Shown here piece after piece: positions 37,702-46,621 of a stretch of 64,000 bases of DNA. This DNA is from Serratia sp. PL17. GTDB taxonomy: Bacteria; Pseudomonadota; Gammaproteobacteria; Enterobacterales; Enterobacteriaceae. The stretch is taken from the NCBI RefSeq assembly GCF_017832355.1, contig NZ_JAFIBY010000008.1, positions 124,001 through 188,000 of the forward strand. Direction: 5' to 3'. The position numbers and the translations under genes are program-made. Every line of letters starts with the position of its first letter. The stretch's first letter is position 1. Below the pieces are notes generated by a model that was not told the origin of the DNA, ran no database searches, and saw nothing but the letters and a program-made list of their open reading frames with translations.

Positions 37702-38475
37702 ATGCCAGAAATCCGTCATTTCCCCGAAGCGCTGATCCCTGCACCGCGTCCGGTGCAATTCCGCTGCGAGGAATTCAATGCGCGTACGGAGTTCCAGCCC
37801 CACCGTCATAGCTGGGGGCAATTGATGTGGGTAAAGGCTGGGGTCATGGTGTTACGCATCGGCGGCCAGCGTTTTCTGGCTCCGCCGGAGTTTGTGCTGT
37901 GGGCACCGGCGGAAATTGAACACTCCTGTTATAACCAACGTTTGGCACAGTGCCGCATGGTGGATATTGCCTTGCCGCTGTGCGCCGGGCTGCCGGAGGC
38001 GCCTTGTCTGGTGAGTGTCACCCCGATTTTTCGGGCCATTGCCGAAGACTTCTACGCCCGCAAACAATACATTCCGCAAAGCAAACAGGATCTGCGCCTG
38101 TGTCGTGCGCTGATCGACCAATTGCATGTTTCGCCGGTGCAACAAACGTATTTACCCACATCCGAAGACAAGTTCCTGGCACCGGTACTGGAAGCCCTGG
38201 AGCACTGCCCATCGGACAATACCTCACTTGCCGCCTGGGCTGCCCGCGTCTATACCACCGAGCGCACGCTATCGCGCCGTTGCCAGCAGGATCTGGGCAT
38301 GTCGTTCAGCGAATGGCGCCAGCGGCTGCGCTTCTTGCACGCCGTTTCGCTGTTGGAACAGGGGAAAACCGTGCAGGAGGTCGCGCTGGACGTGGGGTAT
38401 AGCTCGGCATCGGCGTTTATCGTCATGTTTCAGCAAATCGCCGGCACGACTCCCGAGCGCTTTCGCCGGGCCTGA
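37702..38475 (+). CDS. AraC-family transcriptional regulator
   Basis: This is a 257-residue regulator with an N-terminal cupin ligand-binding domain (about residues 20-110, with EFQPHRHSWGQLMWV) and a C-terminal pair of helix-turn-helix motifs (about 160-257: SLAAWAARVYTTERTLSRRC, then VQEVALDVGYSSASAFIVMF and TTPERFRRA). It belongs to the AraC/cupin type that often controls a neighbouring exporter. The divergent EamA gene is its likely target. The effector is unknown. The spacer between the starts is AT-rich and should hold the operator. Confidence 0.9.
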   Translation: MPEIRHFPEALIPAPRPVQFRCEEFNARTEFQPHRHSWGQLMWVKAGVMVLRIGGQRFLAPPEFVLWAPAEIEHSCYNQRLAQCRMVDIALPLCAGLPEAPCLVSVTPIFRAIAEDFYARKQYIPQSKQDLRLCRALIDQLHVSPVQQTYLPTSEDKFLAPVLEALEHCPSDNTSLAAWAARVYTTERTLSRRCQQDLGMSFSEWRQRLRFLHAVSLLEQGKTVQEVALDVGYSSASAFIVMFQQIAGTTPERFRRA

Positions 38476-38498
38476 TTCAGTGGCACACTATTTCCCAG

Positions 38499-38621
38499 AT
38501 AACCCTTCATACTTGACGTTGCCTCTGTTTGGCTGCGAGCACACCCCCGTCACTTACTTGAGTAAGCCCCAGGGGATTGCTGCGCTTGCCACCTCGATGC
38601 AACGCCAATTATTTTGGGTAT
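38499..38621 (-). repeat. Intergenic inverted-repeat element (copy 4, reverse orientation)
   Basis: This 123-bp element in the araC-pdxB spacer is the clearest full copy. Read on the minus strand it starts ATACCCAAAATAATTGGCG, contains CAAGTAAGTGACGGGGGTG and GCAGCCAAACAGAGG, and ends CAAGTATGAAGGGTTAT. The terminal regions are imperfect inverted repeats of about 25 bp, so a transcript would fold into a long stem. It ends 28 bp before the pdxB start. Confidence 0.85.
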
Positions 38622-38649
38622 AAATAGCCGTAAACCGTCGGAGCAATAA

Positions 38650-39771
38650 GTGAAAATCCTGGTCGATGAAAATATGCCGTATGCGACTGAATTGTTCAGT
38701 CGTTTAGGGAATGTGCAGGCCGTGCCTGGGCGCCCGATCCCGAGCGATGCGCTGGCAGATGCCGATGCGCTGATGGTGCGTTCGGTCACTAAAGTGAATG
38801 AAGCGCTGCTGGCCGGCACCCGCGTTGGTTTTGTCGGTACCGCAACCGCGGGCACTGACCATGTCGATGACGCCTGGTTGCAACAGCAAGGTATCGGTTT
38901 CTCTGCGGCTCCGGGCTGTAATGCGATTGCCGTGGTGGAATATGTGTTCTCTGCACTGATGCTGCTGGCAGAACGCGACGGTTTTCAATTGCGCGATAAA
39001 ACCGTCGGCATTATCGGTGTCGGCAATGTAGGGTCGCGTCTGGACGCCCGCTTGAAAGCCTTGGGTGTGCGTACGTTATTGTGCGATCCACCGCGTGCTG
39101 AACGGGGCGATAGCGAGGAATTCTGGCCGCTGGAGAAACTGGTGGCAGAAGCCGATGTCCTGACCTTCCACACGCCACTGAATAAATCCGGCCCTTATCA
39201 CTCGCTGCATTTGGTGGACGCGGAGCTGTTGGCGGCGTTGCCGGATAACCGCATTTTGATTAACGCTTGCCGCGGCCCGGTGGTGGACAATGCTGCGCTG
39301 TTGCAGGCGCTGGAAAAAGGTAAAAAACTCAGCACGGTACTGGACGTTTGGGAGCCGGAACCGGAACTGTCTCTGCCGCTGCTGGCGCGGGTGGACATAG
39401 GTACTGCACATATCGCTGGCTATACGCTGGAAGGCAAAGCACGCGGCACGACGCAGGTGTTTGAAGCCTTCAGCCGCCACCTGGGGCAGCCTCAGCAGAT
39501 CGCGCTGGCCTCGCTGTTGCCGGTGCCCGAATTCAGCCAGATCCAACTCAATGGGCCGCTGGACGAAGGCAAATTAAAACGATTGATGCACTTGGTGTAT
39601 GATGTGCGCCGCGACGATGCGCCGCTGCGTAAAGTGGCCGGGCAACCGGGTGAATTCGATCGTCTGCGCAAGCATTATCAGGAGCGCCGCGAGTGGTCTT
39701 CATTGCGCGTCCAGTGCAATGACAGCGCCAGTGCGGAGCTGCTGAACGCGCTGGGCTTTTTGATAGCGTAA
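38650..39771 (+). CDS. pdxB: Erythronate-4-phosphate dehydrogenase PdxB
   Basis: PdxB oxidises 4-phosphoerythronate to 2-oxo-3-hydroxy-4-phosphobutanoate, the second step of DXP-dependent vitamin B6 synthesis. The 373-residue protein begins at GTG 38650. It has the D-2-hydroxyacid dehydrogenase layout: catalytic domain, Rossmann domain with [17 protein letters not shown] (about residues 119-135), catalytic Arg in [10 protein letters not shown] and His in [16 protein letters not shown], and a C-terminal dimerisation domain specific to PdxB. The usg-truA genes follow as in E. coli, where they form one complex operon. Confidence 0.96.
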   Translation: MKILVDENMPYATELFSRLGNVQAVPGRPIPSDALADADALMVRSVTKVNEALLAGTRVGFVGTATAGTDHVDDAWLQQQGIGFSAAPGCNAIAVVEYVFSALMLLAERDGFQLRDKTVGIIGVGNVGSRLDARLKALGVRTLLCDPPRAERGDSEEFWPLEKLVAEADVLTFHTPLNKSGPYHSLHLVDAELLAALPDNRILINACRGPVVDNAALLQALEKGKKLSTVLDVWEPEPELSLPLLARVDIGTAHIAGYTLEGKARGTTQVFEAFSRHLGQPQQIALASLLPVPEFSQIQLNGPLDEGKLKRLMHLVYDVRRDDAPLRKVAGQPGEFDRLRKHYQERREWSSLRVQCNDSASAELLNALGFLIA

Positions 39772-39807
39772 GGCTTTCTTAAGCCACAGCGACTAATTTT
39801 GTTATCA

Positions 39808-39827
39808 GGGCGGTGCATTAGCCGCCC
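39808..39827 (+). other. Hairpin in pdxB-usg spacer
   Basis: A 6-bp stem GGGCGG/CCGCCC with an 8-nt loop lies 36 bp after the pdxB stop. It could be a weak attenuator or an mRNA 3'-end stabiliser; no T tract follows. Confidence 0.4.
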
Positions 39828-39861
39828 ATTTGCATTTGAATAAATACTCTGGAGAAACCCA

Positions 39862-40872
39862 ATGTCTGACGGCTGGAATATCGCTCTACTTGGTGCCACT
39901 GGCGCGGTAGGTGAAGCGTTGCTGGAATTGTTACAGGAACGCCAGTTCCCGGTGGGCGAACTCTATCCTTTGGCCAGCGAACGTGGTGCAGGTGCGACCG
40001 TGCGCTTCAATGGCAAGTCAGTGCTGGTGCAAAAAGCGGAAGAGTTCGACTGGTCGCAAGCTCAGTTAGCATTCTTTGTTGCCGGTACTGAGGCCTCGGC
40101 TCGCTATGCGGAAGAAGCAGGCAATATGGGGTGCCTGGTGATCGACACCAGCGGCCTGTTTGCGCTGGAGCCGGATGTTCCACTGGTGGTGCCTGGGGTT
40201 AACCCGCAGGTGCTGGCCGATTACCGTAACCGCAATATTGTTGCCGTGGCGGACAGCATGGTCAGCCAACTGCTGACCGCAATCAAACCGCTGACCGAAC
40301 AGGCCGGGCTTTCTCGCCTGCACGTGACGACCCTGATGTCGGTATCGTCACGCGGCAAAGTGGCTGTCGACGATCTGGCGGGCCAAAGTGCACGCCTGTT
40401 GAATGGAATTCCCGCTGAGCCTGGCGTTTTCGCCAAGCAGTTGGCATTCAACCTGTTGCCGTTGCTGACCGACGAGCAGGGCAGCGTGCGTGAAGAACGT
40501 TTGATTGTCGATCAGGTGCGTAAAGTGCTGCAGGACGAAGGGTTACCGATTTCCGTGAGCTGCGTGCAGTCGCCGGTGTTCTATGGCCATGCACAGGTCG
40601 TTCATCTGGAAGCCCTGCGCCCGATGTCTGCGGAAGAAGCACGTAGCGAACTGGAACAGGTGGATGATATCCAACTGAGCGAAGAAGACGATTACCCGAC
40701 TCAGGTGACGGAAGCTTCCGGCAGCGACGCGCTGAGCGTTGGCTGCTTGCGTAATGACTACGGCATTCCTGAAATCCTGCAGTTCTGGTCGGTAGCTGAC
40801 AACGTACGCTTTGGCGGCGCATTGATGGCGATCGAAACCGCAGAACGTCTGGTGCAGGAGCAGATGTACTGA
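39862..40872 (+). CDS. usg: USG-1, aspartate-semialdehyde-dehydrogenase-like protein
   Basis: Usg is homologous to aspartate-semialdehyde dehydrogenase but its function is unknown. The 336-residue protein keeps the N-terminal nucleotide-binding motif [17 protein letters not shown] and the overall two-domain fold. The usual catalytic-cysteine segment (NPNCST in Asd) is here VADSMVS, so the nucleophilic cysteine appears to be a serine and dehydrogenase activity is unlikely. The stop TGA overlaps the truA ATG by one base (TGATG), so the two are translationally coupled, as in E. coli. A CTGGAG ribosome-binding site precedes the start. Confidence 0.92.
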   Translation: MSDGWNIALLGATGAVGEALLELLQERQFPVGELYPLASERGAGATVRFNGKSVLVQKAEEFDWSQAQLAFFVAGTEASARYAEEAGNMGCLVIDTSGLFALEPDVPLVVPGVNPQVLADYRNRNIVAVADSMVSQLLTAIKPLTEQAGLSRLHVTTLMSVSSRGKVAVDDLAGQSARLLNGIPAEPGVFAKQLAFNLLPLLTDEQGSVREERLIVDQVRKVLQDEGLPISVSCVQSPVFYGHAQVVHLEALRPMSAEEARSELEQVDDIQLSEEDDYPTQVTEASGSDALSVGCLRNDYGIPEILQFWSVADNVRFGGALMAIETAERLVQEQMY

Positions 40873-41693
40873 TGTCCGAGGTTGTCTTGCCCACCCAGCC
40901 GACCTTGAAAATCGCGCTGGGGATTGAATATGACGGTAGCCGTTATTACGGCTGGCAGCGTCAGCAGGAAGTGGCCAGTGTACAGGCCTGTCTGGAACAG
41001 GCGTTGAGTAAAGTGGCCAATGCGCCGATCAACGTGCTGTGTGCTGGACGTACCGATGCCGGGGTGCATGCTACCGGCCAGGTGGTGCATTTTGAAACCA
41101 CCGCGCAGCGTAAGGATGCCGCCTGGACGATGGGGGTAAATACCCATCTGCCGCCGGATATTGCTGTGCGTTGGGTGACCGGCGTTGCTGAAGATTTCCA
41201 TGCACGCTTCAGCGCTACGGCACGCCGTTACCGCTACATTATTTATAACCACCGTTATCGTCCGGCGGTATTGCAGCAGGGGATGACGCATTTTTATCAC
41301 CCGCTGGATGCCGAGCGCATGGAGAGGGCGGCGCAGGCGTTGTTGGGCGAAAACGACTTTACGTCGTTTCGCGCCGTGCAATGTCAGTCACGCACGCCAT
41401 GGCGTAACGTAAAACACGTTAAGGTTACGCGCTATGGTGAGTATATTGTGGTAGATATCAAGGCGAATGCCTTTGTGCATCATATGGTTCGCAATATTGT
41501 CGGTAGCCTGATGGAAATTGGCTGCGGCAATCAGGATGAGAATTGGATGGCCGAATTACTGGCACTGAAAGATCGTAATCTGGCTGCGGCGACGGCGCGG
41601 GCCGAAGGGTTATACCTGGTTAGCGTTGATTACCCTGAGCACTTTGCCCTACCCCGGCCCCCGATGGGGCCACTGTTTTTACCCGACGATTAA
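40872..41693 (+). CDS. truA: tRNA pseudouridine38-40 synthase TruA
   Basis: TruA converts uridines 38, 39 and 40 of the tRNA anticodon arm to pseudouridine. The 273-residue protein carries the catalytic aspartate in [18 protein letters not shown] (about residue 60), the conserved RRYRYIIYN stretch, and the [11 protein letters not shown] segment near the C-terminus. It overlaps usg by one base and dedA follows 75 bp downstream. Gene order usg-truA-dedA is that of E. coli. Confidence 0.97.
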   Translation: MSEVVLPTQPTLKIALGIEYDGSRYYGWQRQQEVASVQACLEQALSKVANAPINVLCAGRTDAGVHATGQVVHFETTAQRKDAAWTMGVNTHLPPDIAVRWVTGVAEDFHARFSATARRYRYIIYNHRYRPAVLQQGMTHFYHPLDAERMERAAQALLGENDFTSFRAVQCQSRTPWRNVKHVKVTRYGEYIVVDIKANAFVHHMVRNIVGSLMEIGCGNQDENWMAELLALKDRNLAAATARAEGLYLVSVDYPEHFALPRPPMGPLFLPDD

Positions 41694-41768
41694 ACGCCGG
41701 CGCGCCTGACGCGTTGTTCCCTTGTGTACCTGCCGAGTGGGTGAGACACCCGGTAAAAGAGAGAACCT

Positions 41769-42431
41769 ATGGACATCATCAAGTTTGTGATTGATTTTAT
41801 TCTGCATATTGACGTGCATCTGGCTGAGCTGGTGGCGCAATACGGTATGTGGGTGTACGGTATTTTGTTCCTGATTCTGTTTTGCGAAACCGGGCTGGTG
41901 GTGACGCCGTTCTTGCCAGGGGATTCTCTGTTGTTCGTTGCGGGGGCGTTGGCGGCGTTGCCGACCAATGATCTGAATGTACACACTATGGTCGCGCTGA
42001 TGATAGGTGCGGCGATACTTGGGGATGCGGTGAACTACACTATTGGACGGCTATTCGGAGAAAAGCTTTTCAGCAACCCGAATTCGAAAATCTTCCGTCG
42101 CAGTTACCTGGATAAAACGCATCAGTTTTATGAGAAGCATGGCGGGAAGACGATTATTTTGGCGCGTTTTGTACCGATCGTGCGCACATTTGCGCCGTTC
42201 GTTGCCGGAATGGGGCATATGTCCTATCGCCATTTTGCGGCTTACAACGTGATTGGTGCGCTGGTTTGGGTGCTGCTGTTCACCTATGCTGGTTATCTCT
42301 TCGGCGATTTGCCGATCGTGCAGGAAAACCTGAAACTGTTGATCGTGGCTATCATCATTGTTTCAATTCTGCCGGGCATCATTGAAATTTGGCGCCATAA
42401 GCGCGCGGCTGCCCGCCAGCAAAAACAGTAA
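41769..42431 (+). CDS. dedA: DedA-family inner-membrane protein
   Basis: DedA proteins (VTT/SNARE-associated Golgi family) are polytopic membrane proteins linked to membrane homeostasis; recent work describes members as undecaprenyl-phosphate or phospholipid flippases. The 220-residue protein has about five to six hydrophobic segments with the family motifs [20 protein letters not shown] (about residues 42-61), [10 protein letters not shown] and the [21 protein letters not shown] helix with two arginines. It lies between truA and accD as in E. coli, where this locus is dedA. Paralogues elsewhere in the genome cannot be assessed. Confidence 0.93.
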   Translation: MDIIKFVIDFILHIDVHLAELVAQYGMWVYGILFLILFCETGLVVTPFLPGDSLLFVAGALAALPTNDLNVHTMVALMIGAAILGDAVNYTIGRLFGEKLFSNPNSKIFRRSYLDKTHQFYEKHGGKTIILARFVPIVRTFAPFVAGMGHMSYRHFAAYNVIGALVWVLLFTYAGYLFGDLPIVQENLKLLIVAIIIVSILPGIIEIWRHKRAAARQQKQ

Positions 42432-42664
42432 AAACATCGCTTAACCTGTCGGTTCGACCAGTTTTTTGTCCACAGTGCCGGGCCGATATGGTTTAATGAG
42501 CGACATTTATGGTCTGTTCCTGTGAACAACCTTGAAATCAGTGCCTCTGTCGCGCGCTTGTCGCGTTTTACTCGGGCACTTTTTCATTGGGTCTGTTTAC
42601 GGGGGGATTGTTAAAGCATGAACTGCGGACTGGCGTCTGCCAGGTTCAAACAGAAAGGTCATCG

Positions 42665-43573
42665 ATGAGCTGGATTGAACGAATTCTTAACAAGAGCAAT
42701 ATTACCCAAACCCGTAAGGCGAGCATTCCTGAAGGGGTTTGGACCAAATGCGATAGCTGCGGTCAGGTTCTCTACCGCGCCGAGCTGGAGCGTAATCTGG
42801 AAGTGTGCCCAAAATGCGACCACCACATGCGCATGACTGCGCGTATGCGTCTGCATACTCTGCTGGATGAAGGCAGTGAAGTGGAGCTGGGTAGCGAACT
42901 GGAACCGAAAGATGTTCTGAAGTTCAAGGATTCCAAGAAATACAAAGATCGTCTGGTTGCCGCACAGAAAGCAACCGGTGAAAAAGATGCGTTGGTCGTG
43001 ATGAAAGGCACGTTATATGGCATGCCTATTGTCGCCGCGTCGTTTGAATTTGCCTTTATCGGCGGTTCCATGTCGTCTGTAGTCGGTGCACGCTTTGTGC
43101 GTGCTGTTGAGCAGGCGCTAGAAGATAACTGTCCGCTGGTGTGTTTCTCAGCCAGTGGCGGTGCCCGTATGCAGGAAGCGCTGATGTCGCTGATGCAGAT
43201 GGCGAAGACCAGCGCTGCGCTGGCGAAACTGCAGGAGCGTGGTCTGCCGTACATTTCAGTACTGACTGACCCGACCATGGGTGGCGTTTCCGCCAGTCTG
43301 GCAATGCTGGGCGATATCAACATCGCTGAGCCGAAGGCGCTGATCGGCTTTGCCGGTCCACGCGTTATCGAACAGACCGTACGTGAAAAGCTGCCGCCGG
43401 GCTTCCAGCGCAGTGAGTTCCTGATTGAGAAAGGCGCGATCGACATGATCGTGCGTCGCCCGGAAATGCGCCAGACCTTGGCGAGTATCCTTTCCAAACT
43501 GACCAACCAGCCACAGCCACATTTCGATGAAGCTGCGCCGGTGTCTGCACAGGAAAATCAGGCCGACGCCTGA
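42665..43573 (+). CDS. accD: Acetyl-CoA carboxylase carboxyltransferase beta subunit AccD
   Basis: AccD forms, with AccA, the carboxyltransferase that moves CO2 from biotin-BCCP to acetyl-CoA, the committed step of fatty acid synthesis. From ATG 42665 the protein has 302 residues. The N-terminal zinc ribbon is complete: [12 protein letters not shown] and EVCPKCDHH (CX2C...CX2C, about residues 27-49), followed by the crotonase-fold domain with [19 protein letters not shown] and the oxyanion-hole segment [11 protein letters not shown]. The frame is open upstream to 42587, but the sequence from 42665 is what matches the family. dedA is upstream, folC downstream. Confidence 0.97.
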   Translation: MSWIERILNKSNITQTRKASIPEGVWTKCDSCGQVLYRAELERNLEVCPKCDHHMRMTARMRLHTLLDEGSEVELGSELEPKDVLKFKDSKKYKDRLVAAQKATGEKDALVVMKGTLYGMPIVAASFEFAFIGGSMSSVVGARFVRAVEQALEDNCPLVCFSASGGARMQEALMSLMQMAKTSAALAKLQERGLPYISVLTDPTMGGVSASLAMLGDINIAEPKALIGFAGPRVIEQTVREKLPPGFQRSEFLIEKGAIDMIVRRPEMRQTLASILSKLTNQPQPHFDEAAPVSAQENQADA

Positions 43574-43649
43574 GGCAAGTCAGTCACCCGTGTTGGCGCA
43601 AGCCAACGCGGAGTTCAGCCGCCATTTTGTGGCTAAGTGGCGGCTGGAA

Positions 43650-43707
43650 ATACCCGATGGATCTCGAGCGACAGCGAGTCACGCTGCGGCTTGAAAACAT
43701 GGGGTAT
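43650..43707 (+). repeat. Intergenic inverted-repeat element, compact form (copy 5)
   Basis: This 58-bp element in the 211-bp accD-folC spacer has ends ATACCCGATG and CATGGGGTAT, with further pairing of GAGCGACAGCG against CGCTGCGGCTT. It has the same length as the compact copy at 2842. The rest of the spacer (43574-43649 and 43708-43784) shows short inverted repeats such as GTTGGCGCAAGCCAAC (43593-43608), but no gene. Confidence 0.65.
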
Positions 43708-43784
43708 CATGCAGAGCATCGCCTTTACCGCGGTGAGGGTGGTGCCCTGATGGATTAATGAACCCAAGTTCAGTGACGGGACTC

Positions 43785-45050
43785 ATGCAAAACCACCAAA
43801 TTCCCCAAGCCACGTCGCCATTGAGCTCGTGGCTTTTTTATCTGGAACGTCTGCACAGCCAGGCGATCGAACTCGGCCTGGAACGCGTACAACGCGTTGC
43901 GGAGCACCTTGATTTACTCACTCCTGCACCGACGGTGTTCACCGTTGCCGGCACTAACGGCAAGGGCACCACGTGCCGCACTCTGGAAGCGATTTTGATG
44001 GAGGCGGGGTTGCGCGTTGGCGTCTACAGCTCACCACATCTGGTACGTTATACCGAAAGGGTGCGCATTCAAGGTGATGAGCTGAGCGAAGCCGAACACA
44101 GCCGTTCATTCGCCGTCATTGAAGCGGGCAGGGGTGAAACGTCACTGACCTATTTCGAATTTGGCACTCTGTCGGCCTTGCAACTGTTCAAACAAGCTAA
44201 GCTTGACGTGGTGATCCTGGAAGTTGGTCTTGGTGGGCGTCTGGACGCGACCAACATCGTCGACCCGAGCGTGGCAGTGGTGACCAGCATTGCACTGGAT
44301 CACACCGACTGGCTGGGCAGCGACCGCGAAAGCATTGGCCGCGAAAAAGCCGGGATTTTCCGTGGCGGTAAGCCCGCCGTCGTGGGGGAACCGGATATGC
44401 CGGCAACCATTGGGCAAGTGGCGGACACTCTGGGTGCGCAACTGTATCGCCGCGGCGAGGCCTGGACCTTTAGCGAACAGGGTGAGCGCTGGCAGTGGGA
44501 AGGCGGCGGTACCTTGCTGACTGACTTACCGATGCCAAACGTGCCCTTAGCCAATGCGGCGACCGCACTGGCTGCATTGCATTATTCTGCGTTGGAAATT
44601 GATGAGCGGGCGATTTTCGCCGGTCTGCAGCAGGCGACCTTACCGGGACGTTTCCAGATTGTGGGGCGTGAACCGACATTGATCCTCGACGTGGCGCATA
44701 ACCCGCACGCGGCAAGTTATTTGGCTGGTCGCCTGGCGACGTTGCCGCGTAATGGTGGCAAAGTACGTGCCGTGGTGGGGATGCTTTCGGACAAAGATAT
44801 TGCCGGTACGCTGGCCTGTCTGAGTGAGCAGGTCGATGAATGGTACTGTGCGCCGCTTGAAGGGCCGCGCGGTGCCAGTGTTGAGCTGTTGGCGCAATAT
44901 TTAACGGAACCGCGGCAGTTTACCGATGTCGAAACTGCCTGGCGTCAGGCTATGCAGGACGCTGAAAAACAGGATATTGTGATCGTCTGTGGATCGTTCC
45001 ACACCGTTGCACACGTGATGGCGGCGTTAGACGAGATGCGGGGAGTGTGA
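43785..45050 (+). CDS. folC: Bifunctional dihydrofolate/folylpolyglutamate synthase FolC
   Basis: FolC joins glutamate to dihydropteroate and adds further gamma-glutamates to folates, using ATP. I set the start at ATG 43785 because the first 16 residues then align end to end with E. coli FolC (M-x7-PQ-x-SPL-x-SW); ATG 43758 is an alternative nine codons upstream. The 421-residue protein has the Mur-ligase P-loop VAGTNGKGTTCRTLE (about residues 49-63), YSSPHLVRYTERV, and the ligase C-terminal domain with LDVAHNPHAA. The stop is immediately followed by the dedD GTG, so the two are coupled. Confidence 0.95.
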   Translation: MQNHQIPQATSPLSSWLFYLERLHSQAIELGLERVQRVAEHLDLLTPAPTVFTVAGTNGKGTTCRTLEAILMEAGLRVGVYSSPHLVRYTERVRIQGDELSEAEHSRSFAVIEAGRGETSLTYFEFGTLSALQLFKQAKLDVVILEVGLGGRLDATNIVDPSVAVVTSIALDHTDWLGSDRESIGREKAGIFRGGKPAVVGEPDMPATIGQVADTLGAQLYRRGEAWTFSEQGERWQWEGGGTLLTDLPMPNVPLANAATALAALHYSALEIDERAIFAGLQQATLPGRFQIVGREPTLILDVAHNPHAASYLAGRLATLPRNGGKVRAVVGMLSDKDIAGTLACLSEQVDEWYCAPLEGPRGASVELLAQYLTEPRQFTDVETAWRQAMQDAEKQDIVIVCGSFHTVAHVMAALDEMRGV

Positions 45051-45803
45051 GTGGCAAGTAAATTTCAAAACCGATTGGTGGGTACCGTGATTCTGGTTGC
45101 GCTGGGGGTGATTATCCTGCCAGGGCTGTTGGACGGTAAAAAGAAACATTACGAGGATGAATTCGCAGCCATTCCATTGGTGCCGAAGGCCGGTGATGTG
45201 GAAGAGAACGACGTGGTGCCACCGGTAAGTCAGCCATTGCCGGCACAACCGCCGGAAGGCGCAGGTGCATTGGTTGAACAGCAGGCGGCTAATGAGGCGG
45301 CGACGCAGCAGGCCGCGCAGAAGCCGGCTCAGGTCACGCAGGCACCGGTCGAGACGCGTCCGCAACCGACGCCGACGCCAACGCCACAGCCGAAACCTAA
45401 ACCGGTAGAAACCAAGCCGGTGGAAGTGAAACCAAAACCGGTGCAGCAGCCGAAACCGGTGGAAGTGAAGCCGGTAGCCAAACCTGAGCCGAAGCCAGAA
45501 CCGACACCGAAGCCTGAACCTGCACCTGTGCAGAAACCGGCGGAAGAGAAAGCACCGGCAGGGCAAGCGTATGTGGTGCAACTGGGGGCGTTGAAGAATG
45601 CTGCCAAGGTGAACGAAGTGGTCGCGTCGCTCAGGCTGTCCGGCTATCGTGCTTTCACCGTGCCATCCACACCGGTACAGGGGCAGATTACTCGGATTTA
45701 CGTCGGTCCAGACGCCTCGAAACAGAAACTGCAGTCTTCATTGCCTGCGCTGAACTCCCTCAGCGGTTTGAGCGGCCAGGTGAAGCCATACGGCGTACGT
45801 TAA
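45051..45803 (+). CDS. dedD: Cell-division SPOR-domain protein DedD
   Basis: DedD is an inner-membrane cell-division protein recruited to the septum through denuded peptidoglycan. The 250-residue protein starts at GTG 45051, directly after the folC stop. It has one N-terminal transmembrane segment (about residues 8-25), a long periplasmic linker (about 40-170) very rich in Pro, Lys and Glu with loose repeats of K-P-V-E-x-K-P, and a C-terminal SPOR domain (about 175-248, YVVQLGALKNAAKVNEVV onward). The linker is longer and more proline-rich than in E. coli DedD (220 residues). A palindromic terminator follows. Confidence 0.95.
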   Translation: MASKFQNRLVGTVILVALGVIILPGLLDGKKKHYEDEFAAIPLVPKAGDVEENDVVPPVSQPLPAQPPEGAGALVEQQAANEAATQQAAQKPAQVTQAPVETRPQPTPTPTPQPKPKPVETKPVEVKPKPVQQPKPVEVKPVAKPEPKPEPTPKPEPAPVQKPAEEKAPAGQAYVVQLGALKNAAKVNEVVASLRLSGYRAFTVPSTPVQGQITRIYVGPDASKQKLQSSLPALNSLSGLSGQVKPYGVR

Positions 45804-45808
45804 GAGAA

Positions 45809-45832
45809 AGGGGCACAGCATGCTGTGCCCCT
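45809..45832 (+). terminator. Terminator-like palindrome after folC-dedD
   Basis: This is a perfect 24-bp palindrome with half-site AGGGGCACAGCA, six bases after the dedD stop. A second GC-rich stem (GCGGCG 45902-45907 with CGCCGC 45925-45930) is followed by TTTTTATTT, which looks like an intrinsic terminator. The rest of 45833-45961 shows nothing else. Confidence 0.75.
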
Positions 45833-45961
45833 AAACCTATGCGTGCCAGTATAATCATTAAATAAACTGTGCCTTTCGTAGCTGAAATGGCCTATGTAGG
45901 CGCGGCGGTTGGGAATTTTTTTATCGCCGCTTTTTATTTGTAACGTGGTAGGAAAACCCCT

Positions 45962-45977
45962 ACGCAAACGTTTTCTT
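45962..45977 (+). promoter_or_regulatory. PurR operator of cvpA-purF-ubiX
   Basis: ACGCAAACGTTTTCTT matches the PurR consensus ACGCAAACGTTTTCNT. A TAGAAT -10-like hexamer lies at 45985-45990, so bound PurR would cover the -35 region. In E. coli PurR with hypoxanthine or guanine represses this operon. Confidence 0.92.
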
Positions 45978-46006
45978 TTTCTGTTAGAATTCGCCGCGAA
46001 TTGGAT

Positions 46007-46072
46007 CACCCGTTAGATTTCATGTCGTATCAAGGCAGCCAACGCAGATGCGGTATGAAAGATGAAGGGGGC
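46007..46072 (+). repeat. Intergenic inverted-repeat element in the cvpA leader (copy 6)
   Basis: CACCCGTTAGATTTCATGTC at the left and GCGGTATGAAAGATGAAGGG at the right form imperfect inverted ends around the family core GCAGCCAACGCAGATGCGG. It lies between the PurR-controlled promoter and the cvpA ATG at 46100, so it should be transcribed into the 5' leader. Confidence 0.65.
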
Positions 46073-46099
46073 AGGGGCGATTCATTATTGGAATAGTTC

Positions 46100-46600
46100 A
46101 TGGTCTGGATTGATTACGTCATTATAGCGGTGATTGGATTTTCGGCTCTGGTGAGCCTGATCCGAGGGTTTGTTCGCGAAGCATTGTCACTTGTGACATG
46201 GGGATGTGCGTTTTTTGTTGCCAGCCATTTCTACTCTTACCTTGCGGTCTACTTCACTCGTTTTGAAGATGAACTGGTGCGAAACGGTATCGCGATTGCA
46301 ATCTTGTTTATTGCGACCCTGATCGTAGGAGCTATTGTTAACTATGTGATTAGCTCACTGGTAGAGAAAACCGGGTTATCAGGCACCGACCGGGTGCTGG
46401 GCGTCTGTTTCGGCGCACTGCGCGGCGTGTTGATCGTTTCGGCGATACTGTTTTTCCTGGATACCTTTACTGGTTTTTCACAAAGTGCCGATTGGAAACA
46501 GTCGCAGCTTATTCCCCAGTTCAGTTACATCATCAGGTGGTTCTTTGACTACCTGCAGAGCACGTCGAGTTTCTTACCGACCCATTTACCAGGGCGGTAG
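46100..46600 (+). CDS. cvpA: Colicin V production protein CvpA
   Basis: CvpA is an inner-membrane protein first found as needed for colicin V export and since linked to bile-salt and envelope-stress resistance; its molecular activity is unknown. The 166-residue protein has four transmembrane segments (about residues 5-22, 28-48, 65-88 and 103-122) and the family motif GFSALVSLIRGFVREALSL. It is the first gene of the PurR-controlled cvpA-purF-ubiX operon, with 21 bp to purF. Confidence 0.95.
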   Translation: MVWIDYVIIAVIGFSALVSLIRGFVREALSLVTWGCAFFVASHFYSYLAVYFTRFEDELVRNGIAIAILFIATLIVGAIVNYVISSLVEKTGLSGTDRVLGVCFGALRGVLIVSAILFFLDTFTGFSQSADWKQSQLIPQFSYIIRWFFDYLQSTSSFLPTHLPGR

Positions 46601-46621
46601 CGCTGATGAGGAAAAGACAAC

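Noticed and set aside
45340-45540. Possible tandem DNA repeat in dedD
   Set aside because: The repetition is at protein level (loose K-P-V-E and P-x-P units) with variable codons, so it is a low-complexity linker and not a DNA repeat array.
45027-45581. Arg/His/Phe-rich antisense frame over dedD
   Set aside because: It is the reverse reading of the dedD Pro/Lys-rich linker; low complexity explains the open frame.
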